Below are positions 42,548 to 52,648 of a DNA stretch of 64,000 nucleotides, piece by piece. Positions within the stretch are counted from its first letter, which is position 1; each line of letters opens with the position of its first letter. The DNA is taken from NCBI RefSeq assembly GCF_014195505.1, contig NZ_JACIBV010000001.1, forward strand, positions 7,626,001 to 7,690,000. Direction: 5' to 3'. The notes below the pieces were generated by a model. That model saw nothing but the letters and a program-made list of their open reading frames with translations, was not told the DNA's origin and did no database searches. The position numbers were made by a program, and so were the translations under genes. This DNA comes from Nonomuraea dietziae (GTDB lineage: Bacteria > Actinomycetota > Actinomycetes > Streptosporangiales > Streptosporangiaceae).

Positions 42548-43215
42548 CAGGCGACGGGAGCGTGCGCGTGAGACCAGCCGTGGACCCGCTCGGCGACCCA
42601 CGCCGCCACCTCGCCCGCGCCGCCCTGCCTGATCGAGGTGAAGAGCACCGGCCTGCCCTCTCGTACGGCTCCGGCGTCGCGCTCCATCACGCCGAGGTCC
42701 GCGCCCACCAGCGGCGCGAGATCGGTCTTGTTGACCACGAGCAGATCCGCGGTCGTCACGCCGGGGCCGCCCTTGCGCGGGACCTTGTCGCCGCCCGAGA
42801 CGTCCAGCACGAAGATCTGCGCGTCGGCCAGCCCCCTGCTGAACGTCGCGGTCAGGTTGTCCCCGCCGCTCTCCACGATCACCAGGTCGAGCGGGCCGAA
42901 CCGCTCCTCCAGCGTCTCCACCGCGTCGAGGTTGGCGGCGATGTCGTCGCGGATCGCGGTGTGCGGGCAGCAGCCGGTCTCCACGGCCAGGATGCGCTCG
43001 GGGTCGAGCACGCCGGCCCTGCGCAGGAAGTCGGCGTCCTCGGTGGTGTAGATGTCGTTGGTCACCACGCCGAGGCGCAGCTCGGGGCCGAGCGCGCGGC
43101 ACAGCGCCGCCACCAGGGCCGTCTTGCCGCTGCCGACGGGCCCGCCGATGCCCAGGCGCAGGGCGCGGCCGTGACCGTCGGGTGCGTGGTGGTGGTCCTC
43201 GTGGTTGGCGCCCAT
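42547..43215 (-). CDS. ureG: Urease accessory GTPase UreG
   Basis: 222 aa. A His-rich N-terminus (HEDHHHAPDGH) probably binds nickel; then P-loop GGPVGSGKT, the CPH metal motif in VETGCCPHTAIRDD, and NKTDLAPLVG. UreG hydrolyses GTP to drive nickel insertion into urease. It follows ureF after 12 bp. The length and all motifs are intact. Confidence 0.97.
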   Translation of the reverse strand: MGANHEDHHHAPDGHGRALRLGIGGPVGSGKTALVAALCRALGPELRLGVVTNDIYTTEDADFLRRAGVLDPERILAVETGCCPHTAIRDDIAANLDAVETLEERFGPLDLVIVESGGDNLTATFSRGLADAQIFVLDVSGGDKVPRKGGPGVTTADLLVVNKTDLAPLVGADLGVMERDAGAVREGRPVLFTSIRQGGAGEVAAWVAERVHGWSHAHAPVA

Positions 43216-43227
43216 GGTGGTCCTTTC

Positions 43228-43898
43228 CTAGGAGACGAAGAGTCTGAGGCCGGCCCGTGCGTGCCGTTCGGCCAGCAGGTCGAGCGCGGGAGCGGAGGTC
43301 GCGGGCAGCACCTCGGCCGCCGCCGCCCGCTCCGCCACGGCGTCGAGGTCGGGGGCGAGGCCGGCGAGCAGGCGGTGCACCTCGACGGGGTCCAGGCCGA
43401 GCAGGCGCACCGCGGCCGTGGCCGCTCCCGCCACCGCGTGGTAGGCGGCCGCCATGGCGGCCTCGTCCGGCGGCACTCCCGCCGCGTGCGCCACCGCGCC
43501 GAGCGCGACGGGGTGATGGGGGTTCGGTACGGCGAGGGCCAGCTCCTCCAGCACCGGCGAGGGCCACACCCGCCTGGCGACCCTGAGCAGGAGCCTGCCC
43601 TGCTGCCGGTTGGCCTCGCGCTGGGCGGGAGAGGCGGTGCGCGCGTCGGCCTCGGCGTCCAGCTCCGCCCAGGTCATCGGGGCGGGCGGCGTGGGGGAGC
43701 GGCCGGCGCTGCGGCAGGCGGCGGCGGTCAGTCCTGCGGCGACCAGGCCCGCGGTGTGCAGGCGCCCCGCGAGGAAGCCGCGCAAGGAGGCGAGGTCGTG
43801 CACCGCCCCCGTCTTGACGGCCTGTTCCGCGCCGCCCGAGTGGGCGTGGCCACCGGCGGGCAGGCGCGAGTCGGCCAGCAGGAGCAGGGCGGCGCTCA

Positions 43899-43899
<1 letters not shown>
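43228..43899 (-). CDS. ureF: Urease accessory protein UreF
   Basis: 223 aa; the ATG overlaps the ureC stop by one base. UreF motifs LLLADSRLPAGGHAHSGGAE near the N-terminus and the helical ending are present. UreF regulates the UreG GTPase on apo-urease. Its position between ureC and ureG matches the standard order. Confidence 0.92.
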
Positions 43900-45588
<1,689 letters not shown>

Positions 45589-45596
<8 letters not shown>

Positions 45597-45900
45597 CGAG
45601 CGGCCCCGCCCACTCGGGGCGCAGCCCCGGCACGATCCGCCGTCCCGCCAGGGGGACGAGCGTCACGTCCCGCTCGACCCCCGGTTCGAACCTGACCGCG
45701 GTGCCGGCGGGAACGTCGAGCCGCATGCCCCATGCCGCCTTCCTGTCGAAGTCGAGGCCGGGGTTGGCCGCCGAGAAGTGGTAGTGCGAGCCGACCTGGA
45801 TCGGCCGGTCGGCGGTGTTGACCACGCGCACCGTGAGGCGCGGCCGTCCCGGGTTCAGCGGGACGGCGCCCGCGGGGTGCTCGTACTCGCCGGGGATCAC
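45589..45900 (-). CDS. ureB: Urease beta subunit
   Basis: 103 aa, GTG start overlapping the ureA stop (GTGA). Starts MIPGEYEHPAGAVPLN and contains GSHYHFSAANPGLDFDRKAA, the family core. It is a separate polypeptide, not fused to ureA as in some actinomycetes. Confidence 0.97.
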
Positions 45901-46199
45901 GGGATCGGCCTGTGCACGGTGACGAGCTTGGTGCCGTCGGGGAAGGTCGCCTCGACCTGCACCGACTCCAGCATCTCGGGCACGCCGTCCATGACGTCGG
46001 CGCGGGCCAGCACCTGCCGGCCCGCCTGCATCAGGTCGGCGACGGTGCGTCCGTCCCTGGCCCCCTCCATCAGGAACGACGCGATGAGCGCGGTGGCCTC
46101 GGGGTGGTTGAGCCGCAGGCCTCTGGCCCGGCGGTCGCGCGCGACCCCGGCGGCGACGTGGATGAGCAGGCGTTCCTGCTCGTGTGGGGTAAGCCGCAT
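45897..46199 (-). CDS. ureA: Urease gamma subunit
   Basis: 100 aa. Begins MRLTPHEQERLLIHVAAGVA and contains RGLRLNHPEATALI and FPDGTKLVTVHRPI. First gene of ureABCFGD. The ATG has no strong ribosome site, so the message may be leaderless. No nickel- or nitrogen-control site is evident in the 97 bp upstream. Confidence 0.97.
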   Translation of the reverse strand: MRLTPHEQERLLIHVAAGVARDRRARGLRLNHPEATALIASFLMEGARDGRTVADLMQAGRQVLARADVMDGVPEMLESVQVEATFPDGTKLVTVHRPIP

Positions 46200-46260
46200 G
46201 GCCGGACATTAGAAATGCGCGGTTACCTGGGCGTTGCGCGGCCGTGTCGGAGAGGTTTCG

Positions 46261-46304
46261 GGCTCAGCGCCCGCTCAGCGCCCGCTCAGCGGTCGCTCAG
46301 CGGG
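46261..46304. repeat. Four 11-bp tandem repeats
   Basis: Units of (C/G)GCTCAGCG(C/G)(C/T/G) start at 46261, 46272, 46283 and 46294. They span the stop codon of the secreted phosphatase-fold gene on the minus strand (stop at 46297). Confidence 0.8.
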
Positions 46305-47835
46305 AGAGGGTGAACACCGTCAGCACCGCCGCGTGGTCGGAGGTCCAGGCGTTGTCCTTGTGGTTCGGGATCGCGGTCGGCGCGCCCTCGACCACCGCCG
46401 CCGAGCTCGCCACCTCGAGCGCGCCCTTGTAGTGGATGAAGTCGATGCGGTCCTGCGGCTCGGGCTCGCCCTTGTGGGAGTCGTGCCCGTAGCCCCCCGT
46501 GAAGGTGGGGTAGACCGGCGACCAGGTGACGCCCGGCTCGGCGACGGGGTCGGGGTGGGCGACGCGGAAGGAGTCGCGCAGCCCCGCCTGCTCGGGGACG
46601 ACGGAGGTCGGCCAGGCGACCGAGTCGTAGCCGCACCTCCTGGCGGCGGGGGTCCAGTCGAGGTGGGACGGGGCGTTGAAGTCGCCCATGAGGAGCACGG
46701 GGGTGCGCTCGGCTGACTCCAGGTCGACGGCCATCGCCCTGACGACGTCCTGGATCTGCGGGGTGCGGCCCGACTGGGCCTCCCTTGCCATCAGCCTGTC
46801 GACGGAGTACCTGCCGAAGCAGGCGTCGTAGGGGCCGTACGGCGTGTAGCCAAGGTGGACGTTCCACAGCGCCACCTCGCTGCCGCGCCGGTCGTCGATC
46901 CTGATCCGCACGTTCGAGGCGGGCAGTCCCGACTCCGAGGGCAGCGGGCCGCGCGAGGTGATCGGGTAGCGGCTGATGACGCCGAGGTCGGCTCCCGCCT
47001 GGTAGTAGTCCCAGCCGAGCGCCTCGCCCAGCTCCTTGGCGGAGGTGCCGCTGCTCTCCTGCAGGCCGACGACGTCGATGTCGCGCTCGAGCAGGAACGT
47101 CAGCTGCTTCTCCCTGCCGCCGCGCACCTGGCTGCCGCCGTGCCAGAGGTTCCAGCTCAGCGTCTTCAGCTCGGGCACCAGCGGCGCTCCCGGAGGCCTG
47201 ACCTCGACGCTGACCTGCGCGGTCGCGCTCTCGCCCGCGGCGCCCCTAGCCTCGACCGTGGCGGTGGCCGTCTTGGACGAGGCCGAGGCGGGCGGCGTGC
47301 CGGTGATCGTGCCGTCCTGGCCGACGGTCAGCCAGCCTGGGCCGCTGACCTTGCGGAAGCCGGAGACCTCGCCCCTGACCAGGCCCCGGACGGTGGCGGC
47401 GTAGGGGCTCCCTGCGCGGGCGTTGCGCAGCGGGATGGACGAGGTCACGAAGCGGAGGGGCTCGCTGCTCACGATCCTCAGCTTGGCGGGCTGGGCGAGC
47501 CAGGCGTAGCCGTCCTCGGCCAGGGCGTAGGCGACGTAGTCACCGGGCTCGAGGCCGTCCGTGTCGAGCCGGGCCGTGCCGCTGCCGCTCGGGATGTAGG
47601 CCCACTTCAGCGAGGGGCCGACGTACTTCTGGTCGACGGGGCCGTTGCCGGGGTCGGTGTAGAGGCCGATCCAGTTCTTCGGGTGAGGCGCGGGGGTGGA
47701 GTAGGTGAACGTGATCGCGTCGCCTGCCTTCACGGAGGCGGAGGCGGGGGTCAGCGTGCCGTCGGGGGCGGCCCACGCCGCTGCGGGCGTCGCGGTGAGG
47801 GCCAGGGCCGCGAGGACGGCGATGGCGAGGCGCAT
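46297..47835 (-). CDS. Secreted endonuclease/exonuclease/phosphatase-family protein
   Basis: 512 aa, ATG with AAGGAG upstream. Signal peptide about 1-22. Two immunoglobulin-like or Big-type beta domains follow (about 25-225, with KNWIGLYTDPGNG and a putative-Ig segment ending TITGTPPASA). The catalytic domain (about 235-512) has the family motifs LSWNLWHGG, VVGLQESSG, LMGDFNAPSH and TSDHAAVL, where Asp/His act in phosphodiester or phosphomonoester hydrolysis. It is extracellular; the substrate could be nucleic acid or a phospholipid head group. An inverted repeat lies upstream. Confidence 0.88.
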   Translation of the reverse strand: MRLAIAVLAALALTATPAAAWAAPDGTLTPASASVKAGDAITFTYSTPAPHPKNWIGLYTDPGNGPVDQKYVGPSLKWAYIPSGSGTARLDTDGLEPGDYVAYALAEDGYAWLAQPAKLRIVSSEPLRFVTSSIPLRNARAGSPYAATVRGLVRGEVSGFRKVSGPGWLTVGQDGTITGTPPASASSKTATATVEARGAAGESATAQVSVEVRPPGAPLVPELKTLSWNLWHGGSQVRGGREKQLTFLLERDIDVVGLQESSGTSAKELGEALGWDYYQAGADLGVISRYPITSRGPLPSESGLPASNVRIRIDDRRGSEVALWNVHLGYTPYGPYDACFGRYSVDRLMAREAQSGRTPQIQDVVRAMAVDLESAERTPVLLMGDFNAPSHLDWTPAARRCGYDSVAWPTSVVPEQAGLRDSFRVAHPDPVAEPGVTWSPVYPTFTGGYGHDSHKGEPEPQDRIDFIHYKGALEVASSAAVVEGAPTAIPNHKDNAWTSDHAAVLTVFTLSR

Positions 47836-47932
47836 GGAGGCTCCTTGTCCGTGGATGAGCGGGAGAAGCGTCTCGCGGGCAAGTAAAGACCAGATGTACA
47901 CAGTCTGGCTAGCCCATTGCGATCTCCAACTG

Positions 47933-47953
47933 GACAAGCGTGCTCAGCTTGTC
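47933..47953. promoter_or_regulatory. Inverted repeat between divergent genes
   Basis: GACAAGC and GCTTGTC separated by seven bases, about 100 bp upstream of the phosphatase-fold gene and 60 bp upstream of the TAXI gene. It is a dimeric operator candidate; the regulator is unknown. Confidence 0.35.
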
Positions 47954-48015
47954 TGAACAAGTGTGCGCAGGGCTGTGGTGACCAGGCTCCGCACTGAGCG
48001 GATACCTTGGAGGGC

Positions 48016-48936
48016 ATGCCCACCACCCGCCGCGCCTTCCTCGCCATGGCCGCGGGCGTCGTCGCGGGGTGCGCCGGCTGTTCGGCGGGAGAGGTGGAGC
48101 CCGCCGCGCTGCGCTTCGCGACCGGGCCGACCGGAGGTCCCTACGAGGTGCTCGGCGACAGGCTCGCCACCGAGCTGAGGCGGCGCGGCCTCACCGTGCG
48201 CGTGGTCAAGACGGCCGCGAGCATCGAGAACCTCGCCATGATCGCCGACGGCAGGGCCGACCTCGGCCTGTCGCTGGCCGACAGCGCCGACGAGGCGGTG
48301 CGGGTGCGCCGCGCCCCCGTCTCGGCGCTGGCCAGGATGTACATGAACTACGTCCACCTCGTCGTGCGCAAGGACTCCGGCATCCTGCGGATCGAGGACC
48401 TCGCCGGCCGCGCGGTCTCCATCGGCGCGCAGGGCTCGGGCACCGCCTTCACCGCCGAACGGGTGCTGGCCAAGGCGCCGTTCAAGGAGCCCGCCCGCAC
48501 CTTCCGCCTCGGCCTCGACGAGTCGCTCGGCACGCTGGCGGCAGGCGGCGTCGACGCCTTCTTCTGGTCGGGCGGCGTGCCCACGCCCGCGCTGGCGCGG
48601 GCCAGGCGCTCCATCAGGCTGCTCCCGCTCGACACGCTGGTCCCCGAGCTGCGCAGGGCGTACGGCCCGCTGTACGAGAGCGCCATCGTGCCCGCCGAGG
48701 AGTACGAGCTGCCGGGCCCCTTGCCCACCATCGGCACGCCCAGCTACCTCGTGTGCGCGACGAGCCTGCCCGGCGAGGTCGCCTTCTCCGTCACCGAGAC
48801 CATGTTCGCCAGCCGCGACAGGCTGGAGGCCCCCGACGCGCCGGGCGGCAGGCTCGACAGGCGCTACGCGATCGGCACGGGAGCCGTCCCGCTGCACGAG
48901 GGCGCCGCCCGCTACTACCGCTCGGTGTACGGCTGA
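48016..48936 (+). CDS. TAXI-family solute-binding lipoprotein
   Basis: 306 aa. A twin-arginine-like signal (TTRRAFLAMAAGVVAGC) ends in a lipobox with Cys19. The mature protein matches TAXI periplasmic receptors (LRFATGPTGGPYEVLGDRLA, then GRADLGLSLADSADEAV and RAVSIGAQGSGT). In many actinomycetes TAXI proteins have no TRAP permease and instead sit beside a two-component system, as here. I infer a carboxylate-sensing role. It is convergent with the kinase gene; the last codons lie inside a tandem repeat. Confidence 0.88.
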   Translation: MPTTRRAFLAMAAGVVAGCAGCSAGEVEPAALRFATGPTGGPYEVLGDRLATELRRRGLTVRVVKTAASIENLAMIADGRADLGLSLADSADEAVRVRRAPVSALARMYMNYVHLVVRKDSGILRIEDLAGRAVSIGAQGSGTAFTAERVLAKAPFKEPARTFRLGLDESLGTLAAGGVDAFFWSGGVPTPALARARRSIRLLPLDTLVPELRRAYGPLYESAIVPAEEYELPGPLPTIGTPSYLVCATSLPGEVAFSVTETMFASRDRLEAPDAPGGRLDRRYAIGTGAVPLHEGAARYYRSVYG

Positions 48937-49110
48937 GCCGGCACCACCACCCCGTGTACGGCTGAGCCGGCACCACCACCCCGTGTCCGGCTGCGCCGGC
49001 ATCACCACCGGTGTCCGGCTGCGCCGGCATCACCACCGGTGTCCGGCTGCGCCGGCACCACCACCGGTGTCCGGCTGCGCCGGCGCTACCACCCCGGGTC
49101 CGGCTGCGCC
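48925..49110. repeat. 28-30-bp tandem array of hairpins between convergent genes
   Basis: About 6.5 units, starting near 48925, 48954, 48983, 49011, 49039, 49067 and 49097. The core is GTGTCCGGCTGCGCCGGCAT. Each later unit contains the palindrome CCGGC-TGC-GCCGG, so the transcript can form consecutive hairpins. The array includes the last codons of the TAXI gene and of the kinase gene. Confidence 0.9.
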
Positions 49111-50423
49111 GGCCTCAGCTCCACCACCAGCCCGTGCGGCTCGTTCCGCCCGAGCGCGAGCGTCGCCCCGCACGCCTTGGCCAGCTCGGCGGCGATCGCC
49201 AGGCCGAGCCCGCTGCCAGGCACGTTCGCGTGCGCGCCCGCCCGCCAGAACCTGCCGATCGCCTGGGAGCGCTCCTCCTCGGGCAGCCCGGGGCCGTCGT
49301 CGGCGATGCGCAGCACGCCCTCGCGCAGGGTCACGGTGACCGTGCCGCCGGGAGGGACGAACTTCTGGGCGTTGTCGAGCGCGATGTCGGCGATCCTGGC
49401 CACCGCCTCGGGCGCGACCAGCGACGCGGGCAGCTCCAGCGTGAGCTGCTTGGCCGCGTAGACCTCCCGCCACCCGGCAAGACGCGGCGCCAGCTCGGCC
49501 ACCCTGTCGAGCTCGCCCGTGACCGCGCCCGCCTCGACCCTGGCCAGCGCGAGCAGGTCCTCCACGAGCCCGGCCAGACGGTCGACCTCGGCCAGCGCCT
49601 CCTCGAACTCGGCCGTGCCCTCGCTGCGCAGGTGCGGCTCCAGGTTCTCCAGCCGCAGCGACAGCATGGTCAGCGGCGTGCGCAGCTCGTGCGAGGCGTC
49701 GGCCACGAAGGCCCGCTGCCTGTCGAGCGTGGAGGAGACCGCGTCGGCCATCGCGTTGAAGCGCTCCTCGAGCCGCCGCAGCTCCGAGGGGCCGACACCG
49801 TGGTGGGCGCGGGCGTCGAGGTGGCCTTCGGCGATGGCCTGCGTGGTGCGGTCGAGCTCGGTGACCGGACGCAGGATCCACCTGGCCAGACCCCTGGCCG
49901 CCAGCACCGAGTAGCCGAGCGCCACCAGCGCCCCGAGCGCCAGGCCCGCCCAGACCAGGGACACGTCCGCGCGGGCCTGGGTGGTGGGGGCCAGCAGCAG
50001 CACCACGCCCGACAGCTGCGCGTCGCGGCCGGCCGGCTCGGCGACGAGCACGTGGGAAGGGCCGAACGGGCTGATCGTCGGCAGGTCCTCGGTGGTCTGA
50101 CCCCCCAGCGCCAGGCGGACGGCGGCCGAGGTGTCCACGCTCATGTCGCCGGCGTCGACGAGGTTCTCGCCCTCGCGGTTCTTGACCACGACGGCGGCGC
50201 CGTACAGGTCGCTGTAGCGGGTGACCTCCGCCGTGAGCGCCGTACGGTCGCCCTCGCGGGCGGCCTGGTCGGCCAGCTCGGCGAAGCGGGTGGCGTCGGC
50301 GCGCCGGTCGAGCAGGAGCCTGTTGGTGCGGTGCGAGGCGTAGGCCAGCCCGAGCGGGACGGCCAGCGCCGCGATCATCAACACGATCAGCGTGGTGAAG
50401 GTGACGACGAGCCTGGCGTTCAC
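49086..50423 (-). CDS. Sensor histidine kinase
   Basis: 445 aa, GTG overlapping the regulator stop. Membrane helix about 8-28, extracytoplasmic region about 30-155, second helix about 155-180, HAMP, phospho-acceptor His in VADASHELRTPL near residue 245, and an HATPase domain with DNAQKFVPPG and GSGLGLAIA. The kinase probably reads the state of the TAXI protein. Its C-terminal PAQPDPGW is encoded inside the tandem repeat, so the length of the tail may vary among strains. Confidence 0.93.
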   Translation of the reverse strand: MNARLVVTFTTLIVLMIAALAVPLGLAYASHRTNRLLLDRRADATRFAELADQAAREGDRTALTAEVTRYSDLYGAAVVVKNREGENLVDAGDMSVDTSAAVRLALGGQTTEDLPTISPFGPSHVLVAEPAGRDAQLSGVVLLLAPTTQARADVSLVWAGLALGALVALGYSVLAARGLARWILRPVTELDRTTQAIAEGHLDARAHHGVGPSELRRLEERFNAMADAVSSTLDRQRAFVADASHELRTPLTMLSLRLENLEPHLRSEGTAEFEEALAEVDRLAGLVEDLLALARVEAGAVTGELDRVAELAPRLAGWREVYAAKQLTLELPASLVAPEAVARIADIALDNAQKFVPPGGTVTVTLREGVLRIADDGPGLPEEERSQAIGRFWRAGAHANVPGSGLGLAIAAELAKACGATLALGRNEPHGLVVELRPAQPDPGW

Positions 50424-51082
50424 TGCCCGCCCAGCCGGTAGCCCGTGCCGCGCAGCGTCTCGACCAGACCGGGGCGGCCGGTCTTGGCGCGCAGCCCCGC
50501 CACGTGCACGTCGAGCGAGCGGGAGGCCGACAGCAGCGGGTCGCCCCACACCTCGTCGAGGATCTCCTCGCGGCTGCGGACCACACCGGGCTGCCTGGCC
50601 AGCAGCGCGAGCACGTCGAACTCTCGCCTGGTCAGCGTCACGGCCTCGCCGTCGACGCTGACCTGCCGCGTCTCGAGGTCGATGCGGACGTCGCCGACGG
50701 TCACCACGTGGTCGCGGGCCGGCATGGGGCGGGTGCCTCTGCGCACGACCGCCTCCATGCGAGCCATCAGCTCCGCCGTACGGAACGGCTTGACGAGGTA
50801 GTCGTCGGCGCCCGAGCGCAGCCCCCGCAGGACCTCGCGCTCCTCGGTGCGCGCGGTCACCACGATGATCGGCACCGCGGAGACCCGCCGGACGCGGCGC
50901 AGCGCCTCGAGCCCGTCCATGTCGGGCAGACCGAGGTCGAGCAGGACGAAGTCGACGCCCCCCGCCAGGCGGAGGGCGTCGACGGCCAGCCCCGCGCGCA
51001 CGATCTGGTGACCGTGCCGCGACAGGGCTGTTGTCAGGGCGGCCGCGAGCCGGTCGTCATCCTCGACCAGGAGCACTCGCAT
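50420..51082 (-). CDS. OmpR-family response regulator
   Basis: 220 aa. Receiver domain begins MRVLLVEDDDRLAAAL with the phospho-acceptor Asp in VLLDLGLPDMDG and the conserved Lys in DDYLVKPF. The winged helix contains LTRREFDVLALLARQPGVV and ends RSLDVHVAGLRAKTGR, then LRGTGYRLGG. It is coupled to the kinase gene. The MHS transporter gene upstream on the same strand is the likely target or operon partner. Confidence 0.95.
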   Translation of the reverse strand: MRVLLVEDDDRLAAALTTALSRHGHQIVRAGLAVDALRLAGGVDFVLLDLGLPDMDGLEALRRVRRVSAVPIIVVTARTEEREVLRGLRSGADDYLVKPFRTAELMARMEAVVRRGTRPMPARDHVVTVGDVRIDLETRQVSVDGEAVTLTRREFDVLALLARQPGVVRSREEILDEVWGDPLLSASRSLDVHVAGLRAKTGRPGLVETLRGTGYRLGGQ

Positions 51083-51095
51083 GTCGTTCAGGGTA

Positions 51096-52409
51096 TTAGG
51101 CGCGAACGAGCTCCGGTCCCGTCTGCTCGCTGGACGACAGCGCGGCGTCGCGGGTCTCGCGCATCGTGAAGTACACGACCAGGGAGACGGCCGCGCAGCC
51201 CGCGACGTACCAGTAGAAGCCGGACTCGATGCCCGCGTCCTTGAACCACAGCGCCACGTAGGGGGCCGTGCCGCCGAACAGCGCGTTGGCGATCGCATAC
51301 GGCAGCGCCACACCCAGCGCCCGCACGTTCGTCGGGAACAGCTCGGCCTTCACCACCGCGTTGATCGAGGTGTAGCCGGTGATGATGATCAACCCGACCA
51401 GAGACAGCACCAGCGCGCCCCCGAAGCCGCTGACGCCGGACAGCGCGTACATGAGCGGCACCGTGCCGAGCATGGAGCCGAAGCCGAAGGTGATCAGCAG
51501 TGGACGGCGGCCGATCCTGTCGGACAGCGCTCCGGCCAGCGGCTGGATGCACATGAAGATGAACAGCGCGCAGAAGCTGACCAGCGTCGCCGTGGACTTC
51601 GGCAGGCCCGCGGTGTTCGACAGGTAGGTCGTGAGATAGGTCGTGTAGGTGTAGTACGCGACCGTGCCGCCCATGGTGAGGGCGATGACCAGGAAGAACT
51701 CACGCTTGTGCGTGAACAGCTGGCGCAGGGTGCCGCGCTCGGGCTGCGCGCCCTTGTTGTCCTCGTCGAAGACCTCGGTCTCCATGAGGCTGCGGCGCAG
51801 GTAGAACACCACGGCCGCGGCGAGGGCGCCGATGATGAACGGGATGCGCCAGCCCCATGAGGTCAGCGCCTCCTCCGACATCGTGTTCTGCAGGATGATC
51901 TGCAGGCCGAGACCGACCAGCTGACCGGCGGTCATGGAGACGTACTGGAAGCTGGAGGCGAAGCCGCGCTTGCCCGCGGGAGTGGCCTCGGTGAGGTAGG
52001 TGGCGCTCGCGGCGTACTCACCGCCGACCGAGACGCCCTGCAGGAGGCGGGCCACCAGCAGGACCACGGCGCCGAAGTAGCCGACCGACTCGTACGTCGG
52101 GGCGATGGCGATCAGGAGCGCGCTGGCCGACATCAGCGTCACGGTCATCGTGAGCGCCGCCTTGCGGCCCTTCCTGTCGGCGTAACGGCCGAGCAGCCAG
52201 CCGCCCACAGGTCGCATGAGGAAGCCGACCGCGAAGATGCCGAGGGTGTTGAGGAGCTGGGCAGTGGTGTTGCCCTTGGGGAAGAACGCGCTCGCGAAGT
52301 AGACGGCGAAGCTGCTGTAGACGAACCAGTCGTACCACTCGACCAGGTTGCCGATCGAACCGCCGAGCACCGCCTTCCAGGGCGTGCGCGCGGCTGCGTG
52401 AGTCGTCAA
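51096..52409 (-). CDS. MHS-family MFS transporter, dicarboxylate type
   Basis: 437 aa, TTG start with GGAGG six bases upstream. The first helix region GGSIGNLVEWYDWFVYSSFA and RPVGGWLLGRYADRKGRK are hallmarks of the MHS (KgtP/ProP/ShiA) group. Twelve helices are visible. It should import a carboxylate such as alpha-ketoglutarate or a related compound with protons. It lies 13 bp upstream of the response regulator gene on the same strand, so the three may be cotranscribed. Confidence 0.92.
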   Translation of the reverse strand: MTTHAAARTPWKAVLGGSIGNLVEWYDWFVYSSFAVYFASAFFPKGNTTAQLLNTLGIFAVGFLMRPVGGWLLGRYADRKGRKAALTMTVTLMSASALLIAIAPTYESVGYFGAVVLLVARLLQGVSVGGEYAASATYLTEATPAGKRGFASSFQYVSMTAGQLVGLGLQIILQNTMSEEALTSWGWRIPFIIGALAAAVVFYLRRSLMETEVFDEDNKGAQPERGTLRQLFTHKREFFLVIALTMGGTVAYYTYTTYLTTYLSNTAGLPKSTATLVSFCALFIFMCIQPLAGALSDRIGRRPLLITFGFGSMLGTVPLMYALSGVSGFGGALVLSLVGLIIITGYTSINAVVKAELFPTNVRALGVALPYAIANALFGGTAPYVALWFKDAGIESGFYWYVAGCAAVSLVVYFTMRETRDAALSSSEQTGPELVRA

Positions 52410-52523
52410 GGGGGACCTCCAGCGAGAGTCGTTGCAGGTCGTAGGCTCTCCGCGGAAGGTTGTTCCGTCCAGGGGGATGGCTGGTTATCTAACGTCCGCT
52501 TAACACAGGGGAAATCAGCGCAG

Positions 52524-52550
52524 GGAAGGATTCGCCCTTTTGATCCTTCC
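52524..52550. terminator. Hairpin between GNAT and MHS genes
   Basis: GGAAGGAT and ATCCTTCC form an 8-bp stem with an 11-base loop that includes TTTT. It lies 99 bases after the GNAT stop on the minus strand and is the only candidate terminator there. Confidence 0.4.
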
Positions 52551-52648
52551 GTGCGCGAGATCGGGCCACCACGTGCCGCCGGGCGGATCCTCGTAAGGGC
52601 CCACGCGGCGCGGTTCACTCCCGGTCAAGGAGAACATATCCGGCTGGA

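Noticed and set aside
48925..49110. CRISPR array
   Set aside because: Units are directly adjacent, without unique spacers, and no cas genes are present.
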